Shown here: positions 25,651-34,036 of the stretch, one piece after another
How positions within the stretch are numbered: the stretch's first letter is position 1
Layout of the letters: every line of letters begins with the position of its first letter
Assembly: GCA_013298595.1 (NCBI GenBank)
Contig: JAAFIG010000009.1
Span: 62,001-126,000, forward strand
DNA: 64,000 nt
Origin: Deinococcales bacterium
Lineage (GTDB): Bacteria; Deinococcota; Deinococci; Deinococcales; JAAFIG01
Reading direction: 5' to 3'
Translations under genes and position numbers: made by a program
The notes under the pieces: generated by a model
What the model was told of the DNA's origin: nothing
The model's database searches: none
Seen by the model: the letters and a program-made list of their open reading frames with translations, nothing else

Positions 25651-26765
25651 GCGCAGAACTCCTTGATGGTTTCAAACAAATTATTAGTCAGTATCTCGAG
25701 ACTGGCTAAATCCACAAATTCGGTTTTTGCATGAGCACCATCACCAATTACGCCGTACATCACCGTATCAATTCCAGCAGCTTGCATTAGCGCTGCATCT
25801 GCCCAGTAACTTGCACCAGAAAGTTTGGCACTTGTTTGCCGTTGCAAAATCTCGAGAATAGCAGCGTTTTCTGGAGTCTCGAGTGGGTGGCGCTCGAGTC
25901 CAAGGCTATAACTGGCTTTGAAAGTTGGGTCGGCTGCTTGGCATGTCTCGAGGATGGTTTCGATTTCGGCTTTGAGTGTGGCAGCATTTTGACCTGGAAT
26001 GGTGCGCCGTTCAATCTCGAGAACACATTGAGCGGGGTAACTCGAGCGTTCCTCTCCTCCGCCGATAATACTGGCATGAATGCTTCCCGTGCCTAAAATC
26101 GGATGCGGGGAACTCGAGCGCAGTCCAACATCCAACTTCTCGAGTTCGAGTAAAACCCGTCCCATTTTGGCAATCGCATCCACGCCTAAATGTGGTCTCG
26201 AACCATGCGCCGCAATACCATGTGTGGTGATGGTCGCCCAGACGAAGCCCTTATGGGCAACTTGAATCTCGAGTTCTGTAGGTTCGGTGACAATGCCAGC
26301 ATCGGCAGTAAAGTGGCGCAGGACTTCTTCAGTACCAATACTCGAGTCTTCTTCATCAGCAACACAAGCCACGATAATATCGCCACGTAAACCAAGTTTT
26401 TTAGCTCGATAAGCCGCTACCAGCATGGCAGCAACACCGCTTTTCATGTCGTAACTGCCTCGCCCGTACAGTTTACCGTTCTCAACTCGAGGCTCGAGTG
26501 CATGACCTTCGTAACCTGCAATGGTGACGGTATCTAAATGCCCGTTCAGCATCAGGCTGCGTCCGCTGCCAGTGCCTTTGGCAATGCCAACTACGCTTGG
26601 GCGACCAGCCGTTGCCTCGAGCCAATGGGTTTGGAAACCATTTTCCTCGAGCCAGTTTTTAACAAATTGTGCAATGTTGGTTTCGCCAGCGCCACCCGCC
26701 ACTAAACTTGGGTTGACACTATCAATGGTAATCAGTTGCTCGAGTAAATTTTGGGCTTCGGTCAT
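25647..26765 (-). CDS. M20 family metallopeptidase (ArgE/DapE type)
   Basis: The 372-residue enzyme has the di-zinc site of M20 peptidases: NGHLDTV (H76, D78), GRGSYDMKSG (D106), ADEEDSSIG (E138, E139) and a late histidine near GAHAKTEFVD. It hydrolyses an N-acyl or peptide bond; ArgE, DapE, carboxypeptidase G2 and related activities cannot be told apart here. It is first in a three-gene operon with the amidase and the PLP enzyme. A small inverted repeat overlaps its promoter. Confidence 0.88.
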   Translation of the reverse strand: MTEAQNLLEQLITIDSVNPSLVAGGAGETNIAQFVKNWLEENGFQTHWLEATAGRPSVVGIAKGTGSGRSLMLNGHLDTVTIAGYEGHALEPRVENGKLYGRGSYDMKSGVAAMLVAAYRAKKLGLRGDIIVACVADEEDSSIGTEEVLRHFTADAGIVTEPTELEIQVAHKGFVWATITTHGIAAHGSRPHLGVDAIAKMGRVLLELEKLDVGLRSSSPHPILGTGSIHASIIGGGEERSSYPAQCVLEIERRTIPGQNAATLKAEIETILETCQAADPTFKASYSLGLERHPLETPENAAILEILQRQTSAKLSGASYWADAALMQAAGIDTVMYGVIGDGAHAKTEFVDLASLEILTNNLFETIKEFCA

Positions 26766-26767
26766 AT

Positions 26768-26784
26768 TAGTATGTAATATACTA
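26768..26784. promoter_or_regulatory. Candidate operator of the M20 operon
   Basis: TAGTAT and ATACTA form a perfect 6-base inverted repeat with a 5-base spacer, 2 bases from the M20 start codon and covering a TATATT -10-like box. The shape resembles GntR-family operators. No such regulator is encoded nearby. Confidence 0.4.
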
Positions 26785-26826
26785 CTTTGAAAGACAAAAT
26801 TCTATAGAGGTATTTTGCATAGGACT

Positions 26827-28389
26827 TTACAGGTTAAGCAAACCCTCGAGCAGTTCTTTGGGTAATAGTGGTTGTAGTGTTTTCATGATCTCGTCTGCTT
26901 CGGGGATTCCCATTTCGTCTGCGGCTTTAAATGCTGCACGCAACAATTGAAGCACTTCTGAGAAATCTTCTACCTTACGCCGAGCGATAAGCATTTGTGC
27001 GAAATTGTATTGAGACATAAGTATTGCCCGCTTATCACCTAGCCGCAAAAATACAGGCAAAACATCATGGCGATAAATTTCAATGCTTTTATTTTGATGT
27101 CCTATATGCCACAGAATATTGGCAATTTTACTTCGAGTCAATGTGGCTTCTCGAACATCACCTAAAGACTCATAAATAGGCAATTCATGTTTTTCATGAA
27201 TCTCAAGTGCTTCATCTAACTTCCCTCGAGAAAACAGAATATCCGCAATTTTACCTCGAGCCACTGCGACTGAAAGAATATCACCTAACGCTTCAAAAAC
27301 TGGTAAAGCTTGCTTTTCATGAATCTCAAGTGCTTCATCTAACTTCCCTCGAGAAAACAGAATATCCGCAATTTTACCTCGAGCCACTGCGACCGAACGA
27401 ATATCACCTAACGCTTCAAAAACTGGTAAAATTTGCTTTTCAAAAATCTCAAGCGCTTCGTCAAATTTTCCTTGAATAAACAGAACATTTGCAAGCCGAT
27501 CATTAGATTCTGCAATTAATGCACTATTTTGCAGCTGGGAAGCAATTTCTTTGGCTTTTTGAAAATTGGTATTTGCTGTTTCCAACTGACCTTGGAGGTT
27601 GTAAAAATCCCCGATCTGTAAAAACAAATGTATTTCATCCGTTTTTTGGTCAAGACTACGATACAATTCGGCAGCTTTCTCGAGCCGACCCAAACCTGTA
27701 TGTGATTCACCTAACAAAATTTCTATTTGACCAATTCGCGCTAAAGCATCTGCATGGGAACTTATTTCCACATTTGTTTCGATGGTATTTTTAAGTAGCA
27801 TAACCTCGCGTTTTAGTTTTGGAATATCTTGCGCTAAAGATATATTTTGCCAATTTTGCGCGTCAAGATAATGTTGAATCATGCGTGGTGGTTCTTGGTC
27901 ATCAAATTGATAAAAAGAATAAATCACGTCATAAAAATCAGTTGTATTAGTAGCTAAAGCATTACAAGCTGCTTCGGACAGCCACAATACCACTCGAGCA
28001 GGAACTGCTTTTGGAATTTGGTCTCGAGCTAAATTTAACCCTTGAATACTTGGTGAAATCCGAGGATTTCCCATTGCATCCACTATCGCTAAGTCAAGCC
28101 GTTTAATGGACAAGGCTTTTACTTGAGTATTTTCTTGAACCAATCCCTTTTGCATTTCCTCGAGTAAATTGGCATTATGGTCTAGTTCTCCAAAATCCAA
28201 AGTTTTAATCAACACCCCAAGTTGCTTGGCATCAAATTCGAGTTTATTCATTATTTTGTCTCGGATATTCGGGTCGCGGTACTGCACAAGACACAAAGCA
28301 AAGTCCGCCCCTTCTCGAGTTACAAACCGTACTAAACGTTCATAATCGTTGGGATTAGAAATTATGGAATTTGATTCAAGGTTTGCCAT
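26827..28389 (-). CDS. TPR protein with conserved N-terminal domain, partner of an AAA ATPase
   Basis: The 520-residue protein has an N-terminal domain of about 165 residues (YERLVRFVTREGADFALCLV, GLNLARDQIPKAVPARVVLW at 117-136, LSEAACNALATNTTDFYD). I recognise this pattern from bacterial NLR-like and TPR sensor proteins, where it precedes repeats. From about residue 215 to 490 it is built of 40-41-residue TPR/kinesin-light-chain-type repeats (KIADILFSRGKLDEALEIHE), two of them nearly identical at DNA level. The start lies 28 bases inside the end of the ATPase gene, so the two are coupled. Function is unknown; a sensor or scaffold is likely. Confidence 0.75.
   Translation of the reverse strand: MANLESNSIISNPNDYERLVRFVTREGADFALCLVQYRDPNIRDKIMNKLEFDAKQLGVLIKTLDFGELDHNANLLEEMQKGLVQENTQVKALSIKRLDLAIVDAMGNPRISPSIQGLNLARDQIPKAVPARVVLWLSEAACNALATNTTDFYDVIYSFYQFDDQEPPRMIQHYLDAQNWQNISLAQDIPKLKREVMLLKNTIETNVEISSHADALARIGQIEILLGESHTGLGRLEKAAELYRSLDQKTDEIHLFLQIGDFYNLQGQLETANTNFQKAKEIASQLQNSALIAESNDRLANVLFIQGKFDEALEIFEKQILPVFEALGDIRSVAVARGKIADILFSRGKLDEALEIHEKQALPVFEALGDILSVAVARGKIADILFSRGKLDEALEIHEKHELPIYESLGDVREATLTRSKIANILWHIGHQNKSIEIYRHDVLPVFLRLGDKRAILMSQYNFAQMLIARRKVEDFSEVLQLLRAAFKAADEMGIPEADEIMKTLQPLLPKELLEGLLNL
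27191..27436 (-). repeat. Recent 123-bp tandem duplication in the TPR gene
   Basis: Two adjacent copies of a 123-base unit (about 27191-27313 and 27314-27436) differ at only a handful of positions, and each encodes one 41-residue repeat (FSRGKLDEALEIHEK core). The near identity contrasts with the diverged outer repeats and points to a recent duplication. Confidence 0.85.
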
Positions 28390-29708
28390 GCGGTTTGGAA
28401 GCGTTTATCTAACGTTACTAACGGGTGAACATCGAACCACATTTCACCATTGTAATTCAGCACCAAGGAATGCAAGAGTAAATGTGCATCATCTTCAGAG
28501 TTAGCTATTTGTTTATCTCGGTGAATCTCGGCTAGGCGTTGCCACTGTTGAGGTTTTACTTTTGGCATTCGGATACTACTGAGTTTACGAGCTGCATATT
28601 GAACATTTTCGAGTTTAACTTTAGCTTCAAAAGTAGAATCACAGGCTTCTTGGGCGAGATGAAAAATATCGCGCAAACGACCACCACACATTTTTGCAAT
28701 CTCGAGAATACAGGCATCAGGATTTTCAAAGACCTGATTTGAAGATAAGCGCTTCTCGAGAAGTTCTTTAATCGCTTCTAGTACAATTGGTTCAACATGA
28801 TCTATCGAGTCACTACGATGCCGAATGTGTAACATGGGTACGAATACTGTTTCAAAAGCATTGCTGGCTTCAATACCAACTGGTGCGTACTGGTCGGCAG
28901 GGTCAAGAAAAAATATAATGTGACAACGCAATCTCCTAAATTCCTCAGCGCGTCGCAGAACTGCTTTATCTACCAATTGCCGATCTTCTATTTTCTCGAG
29001 ATTATCAAGAATGACTGATATTGTCATTGGTTTATTACGGGCTTTACTAAAGGCTTTAGTGGCTGCATCAAGTAACTGATTAGCGCGTCGTATTAAATCG
29101 GCTGGGTCTCGTTCTGCACGACGACGAATCTCTTTGCGATACTCGTTATCCGTTTTGAAAGTAGCTGTAACTTTTGCCATTAAATTGGCAATAAACGGGA
29201 TTTCAAATTTAGCATTGGCTTCGGTTTCCACAGTAGCCAATAATTCTTTTTTATGTGTTTCACTGATCAGCACTTCACTAAACCATTGATTAACCAATTC
29301 AAGTTCATTTTTTGGAATTTGAATATTTTCTTTTTGCAGTGTTTCAGTGACTGTTTGAACTATCGTTAAAACCATATCTGCAAAAGTTAAATCTGTTTGG
29401 TCAAGTGTACTCAGTACATCCACAAAAGCTGGTTCAATACCGAGCGGCTTCAAGTCCTCGAGCATAATTCGTCTAACCTGAGTGGTCTTTCCTGTTCCTT
29501 TATTACCAACAATGGCAATATGTTTGAATTTTATCAAATCAAAATTTGGTGGTGGGTCAAATAGTCTTTTTAAACGCCGTGCCATTGGATAGTGCTTTGG
29601 ATTAAGTTTTTTCTCAAAATGATAATACCAAGGGTCTGAAGGATTTAAGACCGCAAATGGATCAAGCGTAAAATAAGCTTCTTCTGGTTTTGTTGCAAGA
29701 ACTTGCAT
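28362..29708 (-). CDS. AAA family P-loop ATPase, STAND/ORC-like
   Basis: The 448-residue protein has Walker A GNKGTGKTT (68-76), a Walker B-like strand ISVILDNLEKI and a sensor-2-like GRLRDIFHLAQEA. The order resembles ORC/Cdc6 and STAND-type ATPases. A conserved preamble (DPFAVLNPSDPWYYHFEKKL) and a 65-residue C-terminal region, rich in aromatic and polar residues, flank the ATPase core. It is followed by, and overlaps, the TPR protein gene. A two-part signalling switch, possibly anti-phage, is a hypothesis; no nuclease or other effector domain is recognisable. ATG 29708 is 6 bases after TAGACT. Confidence 0.78.
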   Translation of the reverse strand: MQVLATKPEEAYFTLDPFAVLNPSDPWYYHFEKKLNPKHYPMARRLKRLFDPPPNFDLIKFKHIAIVGNKGTGKTTQVRRIMLEDLKPLGIEPAFVDVLSTLDQTDLTFADMVLTIVQTVTETLQKENIQIPKNELELVNQWFSEVLISETHKKELLATVETEANAKFEIPFIANLMAKVTATFKTDNEYRKEIRRRAERDPADLIRRANQLLDAATKAFSKARNKPMTISVILDNLEKIEDRQLVDKAVLRRAEEFRRLRCHIIFFLDPADQYAPVGIEASNAFETVFVPMLHIRHRSDSIDHVEPIVLEAIKELLEKRLSSNQVFENPDACILEIAKMCGGRLRDIFHLAQEACDSTFEAKVKLENVQYAARKLSSIRMPKVKPQQWQRLAEIHRDKQIANSEDDAHLLLHSLVLNYNGEMWFDVHPLVTLDKRFQTAWQTLNQIP

Positions 29709-29714
29709 GTTTAG

Positions 29715-29743
29715 AGTCTACCACCTCCTGTAGGTTTGGCTAA
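29715..29743 (-). promoter_or_regulatory. Promoter of the AAA-TPR operon
   Basis: TTAGCC (29738-29743), a 17-base spacer and TAGACT (29715-29720) on the minus strand, then 6 bases to ATG 29708. A GGAGGTGG sequence lies upstream of the -10 box and so should not be in the mRNA. Confidence 0.6.
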
Positions 29744-29820
29744 AATGCAACCCAAATACTCGAGCTAACCAAAACAGCATATACTCTGCGAAATACGGAA
29801 TTTGTGGACCTTTGTTGTGC

Positions 29821-30933
29821 CTATTGCACCAATTGCCCACCAATGTACACAGCCTCGAGGCTTAAATCTTCGCGTAGCACCACCAAATCGGCTCGAGCAT
29901 TCTTGCTAATTTTGCCAACATCGGTTAGACCAAGGTACTGGGCTGGGTGACTCGAGGCTAGTTTTAAAGCAACCTCGAGGGCTAAACCTGCTTTGACAGC
30001 ATTTTGTACAGCGCCTAGCATCGTCAAAACACTACCTGCCAATGTGCCGTCGGGTAATTTGGCTGTGCCATTCTCGAGGGTGGCTATTTGCCCGCCTAGG
30101 TCGTACTGACCATCTGGCATTCCAGCGGCTCGCATGGCATCGGTTATTAACATCAGCTTCTCGGGTTTGGCAAAAAAAGCAGCTCGGAAACTGGTTGGGT
30201 GAATATGCTCGAAGTCAAGAATAATTTCGCCATACGCGTTCGGATTTGCCAGTAATGCACCAAGCACACCGGGTTTGCGTCCCTCGAGTCCACCCATGGC
30301 ATTGTACAAATGTGTTCCACTGATTTGTGAAGCGCGTTTTAAGCGACTAGCAAGTTCAAAAACCGCGTTGGCATCTTCGGCAGTAGCAATCGTGTGTCCA
30401 AGGCTAACGCGCACTCCAGCCTCGAGAAAAGCCTCGGCAGCCGCTAAACCACCCACTAACTCTGGGGCAAGTGTAACCACTTTAATCACGGCGAATGCCA
30501 GCACTTCTTGCACTCGAGCAGCTGTTGGTTCGACTGTAAAAGGCGGTTGTGCCCCTAGTTTATGTGGCGAAACAAACGGACCTTCTAAATGCGCGCCAAG
30601 AATTCTCGAGCCTACCCAGTTTTTAGCATTCATGGCTTGTTGAATGTTTTTTAAAGCTTTTAAAACATTTTCCCACGGGTTGGTAATGGTGGTTGCCAGC
30701 AGCGAAGTTGTACCATGAGCTGCATGGAAACTCGAGAGGGTTTTAATCCCCTCGAGTCCATCCATCGTATCGCCACCACCACCACCATGCACGTGAACAT
30801 CGATAAAACCTGGGGCAATAAAACGGTTTGGCGCGGATAATCTGGATTTAATCCCAATAATACCTGTATCAAACTCGAGTTCGCCTGCGTGCCAACCGCG
30901 TGGTGTTAAAATTTGCCCAGCTAGTTTGGTCAT
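29821..30933 (-). CDS. nagA: N-acetylglucosamine-6-phosphate deacetylase
   Basis: The amidohydrolase of about 370 residues has the metal motif GFIDVHVHGGGG, then GAHLEGPFVSPHKLGA, VSLGHTIATAEDA, GTHLYNAMGGLEGRKPGVLG and the catalytic aspartate in LITDAMRAAGMPDG. It converts GlcNAc-6-phosphate to GlcN-6-phosphate in amino-sugar use and cell-wall recycling. A longer reading frame runs to 31071, but its extra N-terminus lies inside the aldo-keto reductase gene and looks unnatural; ATG 30933 overlaps that gene's stop as ATGA. Confidence 0.93.
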   Translation of the reverse strand: MTKLAGQILTPRGWHAGELEFDTGIIGIKSRLSAPNRFIAPGFIDVHVHGGGGGDTMDGLEGIKTLSSFHAAHGTTSLLATTITNPWENVLKALKNIQQAMNAKNWVGSRILGAHLEGPFVSPHKLGAQPPFTVEPTAARVQEVLAFAVIKVVTLAPELVGGLAAAEAFLEAGVRVSLGHTIATAEDANAVFELASRLKRASQISGTHLYNAMGGLEGRKPGVLGALLANPNAYGEIILDFEHIHPTSFRAAFFAKPEKLMLITDAMRAAGMPDGQYDLGGQIATLENGTAKLPDGTLAGSVLTMLGAVQNAVKAGLALEVALKLASSHPAQYLGLTDVGKISKNARADLVVLREDLSLEAVYIGGQLVQ

Positions 30934-31871
30934 GGGGTAAAAATCGCATCCATTTGTGCAATCACACTGGCTTCTAACACCAAATCCTGAGCTTTTAGGC
31001 TCTCCTCGAGTTGTTCTGGTTTGGTTGCGCCAACAATCGCACTCGAGACAGCGTTGGTGCGTAATGCCCAACCGAGTACAAGGGCGGTGCGGGTAATACC
31101 AAGGTCATCGGCAATGGGTTTGAGTTGTCGGACTTTTTCGACAATTTCTGGGGTGATTAAATCCCGACCAATTGTTGTGTCAGTTAATCTCGAGCCTGGA
31201 ACTTCGCCAGCGTCAAATTTACCTGTTAAAACACCCATTCCTAGTGGTGACCAAATGACTAAGCCAACGCCGTGTTTGGTGGTGGTTGGCATAATTTCTT
31301 TTTCGACTCGGTGCCGAAATGCAAGGCTGTAATGTGGTTGTTCGACTACAGGGGCAACCAAACCATTGGCTTTTGCTAGCACAATTGCATCTTCGATTTG
31401 CTGACCAGTCCATTCGGAGGTACCCCAGTACAAAATTTTGCCCGAACGAACCAAATCGGTCATGGCAGAAACAGTTTCCTCGAGTGGTGTTTCGGTATCA
31501 AAACGATGACAGAAATAAATATCCAAGTAATCTGTACCAAGGCGCTTTAAGCTGCCATCAATACTTTGCATAATGTGTTTACGCGACAAACCACGATCAT
31601 TTGGGTCTTCGGTCATGGGCCAGTAACATTTGCTCGAGATAACAAGGTTATTACGATTCTGCTCTTTTAAAATTTTACCCATTAACAACTCGGATTGTCC
31701 TTTGGCGTAAATATCAGCTTGGTCAAAGAAATTCACACCACCTGCAATGGCTTGGTCAATAATGCCCCTTGCTATTGCTTCATCGGTGACACTCCCACCA
31801 AAGGTTGTCCAGCCACCCAAAGCAATTCTCGAGATTTTTAAGCCGCTATTCCCTAATCGTCTGTATTCCAT
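30930..31871 (-). CDS. Aldo/keto reductase
   Basis: The 313-residue NADPH-dependent oxidoreductase has a TIM-barrel with the catalytic Asp-Tyr pair in NFFDQADIYAKGQSE, the lysine in LVISSKCYWPM and the histidine in YLDIYFCHRFD. Similar to the AKR11/AKR14 or voltage-gated-channel-beta-like branch (YRRLGNSGLKISRIALGG at the N-terminus). The substrate is unknown. It is translationally coupled to nagA. Confidence 0.9.
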   Translation of the reverse strand: MEYRRLGNSGLKISRIALGGWTTFGGSVTDEAIARGIIDQAIAGGVNFFDQADIYAKGQSELLMGKILKEQNRNNLVISSKCYWPMTEDPNDRGLSRKHIMQSIDGSLKRLGTDYLDIYFCHRFDTETPLEETVSAMTDLVRSGKILYWGTSEWTGQQIEDAIVLAKANGLVAPVVEQPHYSLAFRHRVEKEIMPTTTKHGVGLVIWSPLGMGVLTGKFDAGEVPGSRLTDTTIGRDLITPEIVEKVRQLKPIADDLGITRTALVLGWALRTNAVSSAIVGATKPEQLEESLKAQDLVLEASVIAQMDAIFTP

Positions 31872-31946
31872 GTGAACATTAGATTACGCTAAAACAAATT
31901 AAAATCCATGCTATTTGGATGACACGAGAAATTACCTTTCTTCCAA

Positions 31947-31981
31947 TTGGGCGAGGCATGCCTCGCACCCTACGGGTTTTT
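31947..31981. repeat. Dispersed palindromic repeat, copy C
   Basis: The core GGGCGAGGCATGCCTCGC is followed by ACCCTACGGGTTTTT, in the intergenic region between the aldo-keto reductase gene and moaA. The centre GCGAGGCATGCCTCGC is a perfect 16-base palindrome. Confidence 0.8.
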
Positions 31982-32024
31982 ACCTTTTGCTCTTTAAAAC
32001 ACACGCATCGCTCGAGTTTCGGCT

Positions 32025-32030
32025 TAGAAT
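32025..32030 (+). promoter_or_regulatory. -10 box of moaA
   Basis: TAGAAT, 6 bases before the ATG at 32037. No convincing -35 box. No molybdenum-cofactor riboswitch fits in such a leaderless arrangement. Confidence 0.55.
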
Positions 32031-32036
32031 ACAACC

Positions 32037-33029
32037 ATGCCCGAACGCCCCACAGAATTAATTGACCGTTTTGGACGGGTGATTCGTGATTTACGAATTT
32101 CAGTCACACCACGTTGCAATTATCATTGCACTTACTGCGACCCACTGACCGATTCACACCCCGAACCTCGAGGGACTTTAAGCGTTCAGGACGTGGATAA
32201 CTTTGTTAAAGCATCAGCACTTTTGGGTTTAGATGCAGCCCGTTTTACAGGCGGCGAACCGTTATTGCGTAAAGAATTACCGCAAATGATGGAGAACGCT
32301 AAGAATACCCCTGGAGTTAAAGACATTGCCTTAACCACCAATGGCACAATGTTTCGGCGCAGACACAAGGAATTACTCGAGGCTGGGTTAAATCGGATTA
32401 ACATTTCAATAGATGCACTCAACCCCAGTATTTTCCGTCAAGCCACTGGTGGTGGCGATGTGACCCAAGTACTCGATGCCATTGATTTAGCCCTCGAGTT
32501 AAATCTGCACCCTGTGAAGTTAAATGCCGTGGCAATTCGTGGCATTAACGATACCGAACTGGTACATTTAGCCAAATTAAGCCTCGAGCGACCACTGCAT
32601 GTACGGTTTATCGAGTATATGCACCTGAACAACAGCGATTTAGAGAGTTACAACAATGCTTTTTTATCAGGTAAAGCCATTCGAGCCATGATTGAACAAG
32701 AACTTGGGGTGCTCGAGGAAGTGCCAACCGATCCTTCCAGCCCAGCTCGGGTTTTCAAAGTTCCCAATAGCCTTGGTAGTCTTGGTTTTATTAACCCAAT
32801 TTCCGAACCATTTTGTGGAGCTTGCTCGAGAATGCGTTTAACGGCTGATCGCAAAGTGCGTCCGTGTTTACTGACAGACCGTGAACTCGATGCCAATGCA
32901 GCTTTTGATAGTGCGAACCCTATCGAGGCTTTGATTGATGTTTTACTCGAGGCAGCGCATCGTAAAGATCGTATGGGTGATTTGTTACCAAAAATTCGCG
33001 AGCGCACCATGGTCGCCATTGGGGGCTAA
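32037..33029 (+). CDS. moaA: GTP 3',8-cyclase MoaA
   Basis: The 330-residue radical SAM enzyme starts molybdopterin synthesis from GTP. The first 4Fe-4S cluster is bound by C27-x3-C31-x2-C34 (CNYHCTYC). The second uses FCGACSRMRL and the later PCLL cysteine. The functional C-terminal Gly-Gly is present (VAIGG). No other cofactor gene is nearby. Just after the stop codon, a near copy of the last 26 bases is repeated out of use. Confidence 0.96.
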   Translation: MPERPTELIDRFGRVIRDLRISVTPRCNYHCTYCDPLTDSHPEPRGTLSVQDVDNFVKASALLGLDAARFTGGEPLLRKELPQMMENAKNTPGVKDIALTTNGTMFRRRHKELLEAGLNRINISIDALNPSIFRQATGGGDVTQVLDAIDLALELNLHPVKLNAVAIRGINDTELVHLAKLSLERPLHVRFIEYMHLNNSDLESYNNAFLSGKAIRAMIEQELGVLEEVPTDPSSPARVFKVPNSLGSLGFINPISEPFCGACSRMRLTADRKVRPCLLTDRELDANAAFDSANPIEALIDVLLEAAHRKDRMGDLLPKIRERTMVAIGG

Positions 33030-33056
33030 GGCACTATGGTCACCATTGGTGGTTAG
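33003..33056 (+). repeat. Tandem duplication of the moaA 3' end
   Basis: 33003-33030 (GCACCATGGTCGCCATTGG and onward) is followed at 33031-33056 by a similar unit (GCACTATGGTCACCATTGG). Both would encode M-V-(A/T)-I-G-G-stop. The second lies after the real stop codon. Confidence 0.75.
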
Positions 33057-33076
33057 TTTCACTCATAAGTTTTTGT

Positions 33077-33082
33077 TATTGT
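33077..33082 (+). promoter_or_regulatory. -10 box of the solute-binding protein gene
   Basis: TATTGT, 6 bases before the GTG start at 33089. Confidence 0.5.
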
Positions 33083-33088
33083 CCTACA

Positions 33089-34036
33089 GTGCGTAAATTT
33101 CTTGTCATAAGTTCGGTTATTCTTGGGTCTTTGGCATTGTCTCAGACGGCGAATCCTCGTCCGATTGGGCAACCGACATCACCTAAACCCATTACGCCAA
33201 CACCCACCAAACCGACAACACCAGCACCCACTAAACCGCCAGCGCCAGCTCAGCCAACCACACCCGTAAAACCAACCACCCCAGACCCAGCCAAACCAAC
33301 CACACCACCTGTGGTACTACCACCACTTGCGCCTTCAGCGGCAATAGCCAAAATTAAAACTCGAGGCAGACTGATTGTGGCAGTCGACCCGCAATTTGCC
33401 CCATTTGCCCTGCGAGACATCAAAGGTAAAACTGTTGGGTTTGATGTTGACTTAGCTCGAGCGATTGCCGAAAAAATGGGTGTGCCACTCGAGGCGCAAA
33501 ATATTACGTTTTCGGGTTTAGTGGATGCTGTTAAAAATAAACGCGCTGACTTAGCCGCCAGTGGTATTCAACCTGTCACTCGGGCTGGGATTAGTTACTC
33601 GGATGTGTATTTTGATAATGCCCAAGTCTTCGCGGTTCGCAGTGGTAATCCAACCAAGTTTGTTTTTGATACCAAGCAAATTGTGGGAAAAATTGTTGGC
33701 GTGCGAGCCAATACCATTGGGTTTTTAGCGGCTTTTCAAAAACTTGTGCCATTAGGTGTGAAAATTAAAGTCTTTGATACCAATCAAAAAGCCCTCGAGG
33801 AATTACAAGCCAAAAAAGTCGAAGCTTTGATTATGGATTTACCAAGTCTCGAGGCATTACAGGCTAAAAAAGCTGCTGTTGAACGCAGCGATAAAGCTGT
33901 TCTAACCGAAGAACGGTATGCTTTTGCAGTTCCAAGCAATTCGGATATGTTACCTTTTTTAAATCGGGCTATTGCTGAGTGGAAAGAAAAAGGTGGGTAC
34001 AGCAAAGCCCTCGAGAAGTGGTTATTAGACCGGTAA
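33089..34036 (+). CDS. Amino-acid-type ABC transporter substrate-binding protein with Pro/Thr linker
   Basis: The 315-residue protein has a signal peptide (FLVISSVILGSLALSQ), then a linker of about 65 residues of repeated Thr-Pro-Lys motifs (IGQPTSPKPITPTPTKP), then a SBP_bac_3 domain: RGRLIVAVDPQFAPF, DLARAIAEKMG, DLAASGIQPVTRAG, LEKWLLDR at the end. It should bind a polar amino acid or similar in the periplasm. No permease or ATPase gene is adjacent, so it is an orphan. GTG 33089 lies 6 bases after TATTGT. The linker resembles that of the giant barrel protein at 43.7 kb. Confidence 0.88.
   Translation: MRKFLVISSVILGSLALSQTANPRPIGQPTSPKPITPTPTKPTTPAPTKPPAPAQPTTPVKPTTPDPAKPTTPPVVLPPLAPSAAIAKIKTRGRLIVAVDPQFAPFALRDIKGKTVGFDVDLARAIAEKMGVPLEAQNITFSGLVDAVKNKRADLAASGIQPVTRAGISYSDVYFDNAQVFAVRSGNPTKFVFDTKQIVGKIVGVRANTIGFLAAFQKLVPLGVKIKVFDTNQKALEELQAKKVEALIMDLPSLEALQAKKAAVERSDKAVLTEERYAFAVPSNSDMLPFLNRAIAEWKEKGGYSKALEKWLLDR

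Noticed and set aside
30934-31071. Longer N-terminus for nagA
   Set aside because: It overlaps the aldo-keto reductase in another frame and has no homology-like features; ATG 30933 overlapping the stop is natural.
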